Origin: Paucihalobacter ruber
GTDB taxonomy: Bacteria > Bacteroidota > Bacteroidia > Flavobacteriales > Flavobacteriaceae
Length of the DNA: 64,000 bases
NCBI RefSeq assembly: GCF_006494535.1
Contig: NZ_VHIQ01000008.1
Coordinates: 1 to 64,000 of the forward strand
Direction: 5' to 3'
The translations under genes were made by a program, and so were the position numbers. The notes under the pieces were generated by a model. That model saw nothing but the letters and a program-made list of their open reading frames with translations, had not been told where the DNA came from and did not search any database. Of this stretch, positions 62,627-64,000 are shown in pieces (position 1 is the stretch's first letter; each line of letters starts with the position of its first letter).

Positions 62627-64000
62627 ATGAAAAAAGAAAAAACAATAGAAACTATCAATCCCACAACAGGCAAAAGTCTGCATCATTATTCCTACATGAG
62701 CGACGAAGCTGTTAAAAAGGCTATATCAAAATGCCATAAAGCTTTTGAAACGTGGAAAGAGATTTCGCCGAAAGATCGCGCTAAAATCATTCTATCCATT
62801 GGAAAAGAATTGATCAAGTCGAAGGAAGAATTAGCGCAATTAATGACCGACGAAATGGGGAAAACCCTAGAGCAAAGTCGGCAGGAAGTAGATTTATGCG
62901 TTGCTATTTGCAACTATACGGCTAAGATAGGACCAAAAGAATTAAAAACAGAAGATCGGGAGATGGTAAACGACAATAAAGGACGCATAACTTATGCACC
63001 TATAGGAGTCGTATACGGCATACAGCCATGGAATTATCCTAGCTATCAAGTGGTGCGCTATTCCATTGCAAGCCTTATGGCTGGTAACGGTGTGTTGTTG
63101 AAGCACGCCTCAAATGTAACGGGATCAGGTAAGCTACTTGAACAAATTTACCAAAAAACCGATATTCCAGACGGTTTGTTTACCGTGTTGGTTATTAACC
63201 ACGATCAGTCAGATACTGTGATAACAAATAAACTAGTGCGAGGCGTTACACTTACCGGAAGTCCAGATGCAGGAAAAAATATCGGACAAAAAGCAAGCGC
63301 CGCATTGAAAAAATCGGTATTAGAATTGGGAAGCAACGATGCCTATCTGGTTTTTGAGGATGCCGATATTAACCTTGCCGTAAAAGCCTGCGTAAAAGGA
63401 CGTATTTATAACAACGGTGAAACCTGTATTGCAGCTAAGCGCTTCATTGTCGTGGAAAAGGTGTATGATGAATTTCGGGATAAATTTGTAGAAGCCATGA
63501 GCAATGTCAAAACTGGCAACCCCAATATCAAAAGTACGCAATTGGGCCCAATAGCACGTGAAGATCTTCGCAATGAACTGCACCAACAAGTGGTGGAAAG
63601 TGTAAAGAAAGGTGCCAAAATAGCCTGCGGAGGAAAAATACCCAACGGAAATGGCTTTTTCTATCCAGCAACAGTTTTGGAAAATGTAAAACCGGGTCAG
63701 CCAGCTTATGAAGATGAACTCTTCGGGCCGGTAGCATCCTTAATAAAAGCTAAAAACAACAAAGATGCTATGCGCATTGCCAATGACAGTCGCTTTGGAC
63801 TTGGTGGAGGAATCTTCTCTAAAAACGAAGAGGCCGCTTTCGAAATAGCCGAGAAATACTTCGATACGGGTATGGTATTTATCAATTCTTTTGGTTTGGC
63901 CGATCCTGCCATGCCATTTGGTGGTGTTAAAGAATCTGGATACGGCCGAGAACACGGTGGTTTTGGACTTAAAGAATTTGTAAACATAAAAAGTGTTATG
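62627..64000 (+). CDS. Aldehyde dehydrogenase, succinate-semialdehyde type (partial)
   Basis: The frame is open for 458 codons from the ATG at 62627 to the window end. The product begins MKKEKTIETINPTTGKSLHH and has the ALDH features YGIQPWNYPSY, TGSPDAGKNIG, the general base Glu233 (LELGSNDA) and the catalytic Cys267 (NNGETCIAAKR). The end PFGGVKESGYGREHGGFGLK shows that only a few residues are missing. It oxidises an aldehyde, such as succinate semialdehyde, with NAD(P). It is downstream of an SDR gene. Confidence 0.88.
   Translation, partial: MKKEKTIETINPTTGKSLHHYSYMSDEAVKKAISKCHKAFETWKEISPKDRAKIILSIGKELIKSKEELAQLMTDEMGKTLEQSRQEVDLCVAICNYTAKIGPKELKTEDREMVNDNKGRITYAPIGVVYGIQPWNYPSYQVVRYSIASLMAGNGVLLKHASNVTGSGKLLEQIYQKTDIPDGLFTVLVINHDQSDTVITNKLVRGVTLTGSPDAGKNIGQKASAALKKSVLELGSNDAYLVFEDADINLAVKACVKGRIYNNGETCIAAKRFIVVEKVYDEFRDKFVEAMSNVKTGNPNIKSTQLGPIAREDLRNELHQQVVESVKKGAKIACGGKIPNGNGFFYPATVLENVKPGQPAYEDELFGPVASLIKAKNNKDAMRIANDSRFGLGGGIFSKNEEAAFEIAEKYFDTGMVFINSFGLADPAMPFGGVKESGYGREHGGFGLKEFVNIKSVM

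Overview
The window looks like chromosome from a member of the Bacteroidota, most likely a Flavobacteriaceae species. The DNA is AT-rich, and several upstream regions carry -7 boxes of the TAnnTTTG type. There are many lipoproteins with a cysteine close to the N-terminus, and families typical of flavobacteria are present (DUF6090, DUF4199, DUF6150, DUF4142, DUF4136, DUF4212, GxxExxY). No rRNA or tRNA gene was seen.

Region 1 (1-5.8 kb) is the most unusual part. A tyrosine recombinase gene (4548-5756, minus strand) stands at the head of seven small units that all read in the same direction. Each unit ends in a palindromic site of about 135-140 bp. Six sites are clear and a seventh, degenerate one lies at the window edge. 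The sites share one architecture: an AAC/GTT core, a 3-nt spacer on one side and a 6-nt spacer on the other, variable complementary arms, and an interior of roughly 100 bp that can fold. In five of the six units where both ends are visible, the first 10 bases are the exact reverse complement of the 10 bases that open the unit's own terminal site; the degenerate end unit shows the same. That is the signature of cassettes that insert as circles, as in integrons. The recombinase, however, lacks the extra IntI insertion, has an unusual N-terminal domain of about 80 residues, and is transcribed towards the array. I interpret this as an integron-like cassette system driven by a Xer-like, non-IntI recombinase. 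Five units carry genes (two lipoproteins and three membrane-anchored proteins, all unknown) and two related units have no ORF. A dispersed repeat and a 34-unit heptamer array follow (5.9-6.45 kb).

Region 2 (6.4-15.6 kb) is ordinary minus-strand chromosome: secreted proteins, a large membrane alpha/beta hydrolase, a GNAT enzyme paired with an Fe-S protein, an APC permease, small membrane proteins, and a plus-strand potassium-channel-like protein. Region 3 (15.6-22.5 kb) holds a DUF481 protein and a complete RND efflux operon (adaptor, pump, outer-membrane factor) with a 33-bp palindrome over its presumed promoter. Region 4 (22.7-28.7 kb) has a sugar transferase, a cysE-cysM cysteine pair, small envelope proteins and a PAS histidine kinase.

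Region 5 (29.2-36.9 kb) is a plus-strand envelope and stress cluster: a glycine-zipper stress protein, DUF4142, an OmpA-type lipoprotein, an MscS channel, a collapsed manganese catalase pseudogene, two ferritin-like proteins and a 38-residue membrane peptide. Region 6 (37.1-45.6 kb) has a YbbAP-like ABC system with a divergent TesA-like hydrolase, a short ssb preceded by AACG motifs phased at 10 bp, a GxxExxY gene framed by three stem-loop repeats, and recQ.

Region 7 (46-57.2 kb) is a coherent minus-strand locus for uptake and activation of acetate or related acids: an outer-membrane protein, a DUF4212/ActP-type symporter, a CbrA-like transporter-kinase with a small overlapping gene, a receiver-only regulator, two acyl-CoA synthetases, and an IS1-like zinc-ribbon/HTH protein without a transposase core. 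The last part (57.2-64 kb) has an AGCS symporter, a DUF1624-type membrane protein, an S41 peptidase, an SDR oxidoreductase and an aldehyde dehydrogenase cut by the window end.
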